A DNA stretch of 60,201 nt, taken from assembly GCA_017513085.1 (NCBI GenBank), contig JAFWDK010000033.1, forward strand, positions 1-60,201, written 5' to 3'. The translations under genes were made by a program, and so were the position numbers. Of this stretch, positions 59,793-60,201 are shown in pieces. Source of the stretch: Clostridiales bacterium (GTDB lineage: Bacteria > Bacillota > Clostridia > Saccharofermentanales > Saccharofermentanaceae). The notes below the pieces were generated by a model that made no database searches, was not told the DNA's origin, and worked only from the letters and a program-made list of their open reading frames with translations. Every line of letters starts with the position of its first letter. Positions within the stretch are counted from its first letter, which is position 1.

Positions 59793-60201
59793 TGGCAACC
59801 GTAAACATACTTTCCAACGGAAGTCATCCGGGTGGAGGGGGACTACAAGCGACACTCGACTATTGCATGCAGGATGAAAAGACGATGTACGAAGACCGCA
59901 AGCTTGTGTACGGCATGAACTGTTCGGAGCAGGACCCGTATCTGGACATGATGACCACGAAGAAACTGTATGGAAAGACCGGTGGAAGGATGTACTATCA
60001 CCTGGATCAATCCTTCTCTCCCGACGAGAAAATCACTCCGGAACAGGCTCACAAGATTGCAATTGAGTTCGCCGAAGAGCAGTTCAAAGGGTATGAAGTT
60101 CTCATAGCAACCCATGTGGATGCTCACCACATCCACTCCCATTTTGTGGTGAACAGTGTCAGTTTTGAGAACGGATTGAAGTACCATTCGTCAAAAGACA
60201 A
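59792..60201 (+). CDS. mobA: MobA/relaxase N-terminal part (runs off window)
   Basis: From ATG 59792 the frame stays open to the window end (136 residues seen). It shows the MobA/VirD2-like relaxase start (ATVNILSNGSHPGGGGLQAT, with a candidate catalytic Tyr24 in LDYCM) and the histidine metal motif ATHVDAHHIHSHFVVNSV (His108, Asp110, His113, His115, His117). The enzyme nicks oriT and stays linked to the transferred strand. Coupled to mobC. The remaining domains and any integrase or type IV coupling genes lie beyond the window. Confidence 0.92.
   Translation, partial: MATVNILSNGSHPGGGGLQATLDYCMQDEKTMYEDRKLVYGMNCSEQDPYLDMMTTKKLYGKTGGRMYYHLDQSFSPDEKITPEQAHKIAIEFAEEQFKGYEVLIATHVDAHHIHSHFVVNSVSFENGLKYHSSKD

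Overview
The window reads as a chromosomal segment of a Firmicute of class Clostridia, probably gut- or host-associated. The basis is: strong GGAGG-type ribosome binding sites, some TTG/GTG starts, FabK-type fatty-acid synthesis, RemA next to gmk and rpoZ, single-chain glycyl-tRNA synthetase, pyruvate phosphate dikinase, and lipoproteins with long Thr/Glu linkers. No species can be named from the sequence alone.

Region by region: (1) 1-7.9 kb holds the end of a Thr/Glu-rich protein, a cobalamin riboswitch driving a btuFCD-like importer, two transglutaminase-fold proteins, tRNA-Cys, a HEAT-like protein and a eukaryotic-type HisA. (2) 8-13 kb is a 1606-residue secreted protein ending in six Ig-like (Big_2) modules, then tRNA-Gly, both on the minus strand. 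(3) 13.2-18.8 kb is a type II fatty-acid operon fabH-K-D-G-F-Z with a clear promoter and a FabT-like dyad. (4) 18.8-25.5 kb is a sugar-uptake locus: two tandem cre/LacI-type sites, an unknown membrane protein, YesL, a CUT1 binding protein with two permeases, and an AraC regulator. (5) 25.5-33.3 kb carries a PflX-like radical SAM protein, purF, a HAD-GNAT fusion, and two divergent secreted repeat proteins separated by a T10-G8 tract. (6) 33.4-49.5 kb is conserved housekeeping: rplM-rpsI, a LytTR pair, an amidohydrolase, tsaE-tsaB-rimI, a Crh-like HPr ahead of uvrC, a phosphoesterase, yicC-remA-gmk-rpoZ-glyS, and ppdK.

(7) From about 49.5 kb the character changes. An AT-rich island (49.6-56.2 kb) encodes two membrane-tethered XRE regulators, a secreted protein, two paralogous small secreted proteins, and two lipoproteins, one of which joins a propeller-like half to a solute-binding-like half without any permease. 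It is bounded on the right by a truncated IS21-type transposase with its terminal repeats. (8) 57.3-60.2 kb is the left part of a mobilizable element. A promoter bracketed by two LexA boxes reads into a 650-base leader with a predicted three-way-junction RNA, then a RepA-like ATPase whose 3' end carries iteron-like repeats, then a cluster of perfect inverted repeats (candidate oriT), mobC and a relaxase that runs off the window.

The most promising material for something undescribed is the AT-rich island with tethered regulators and exported proteins, and the LexA-controlled structured leader with the iteron array in the mobilizable element. The Crh-like HPr (Gln15, Ser46) and the tandem cre-like sites together suggest seryl-HPr/CcpA-type carbon control in this organism.
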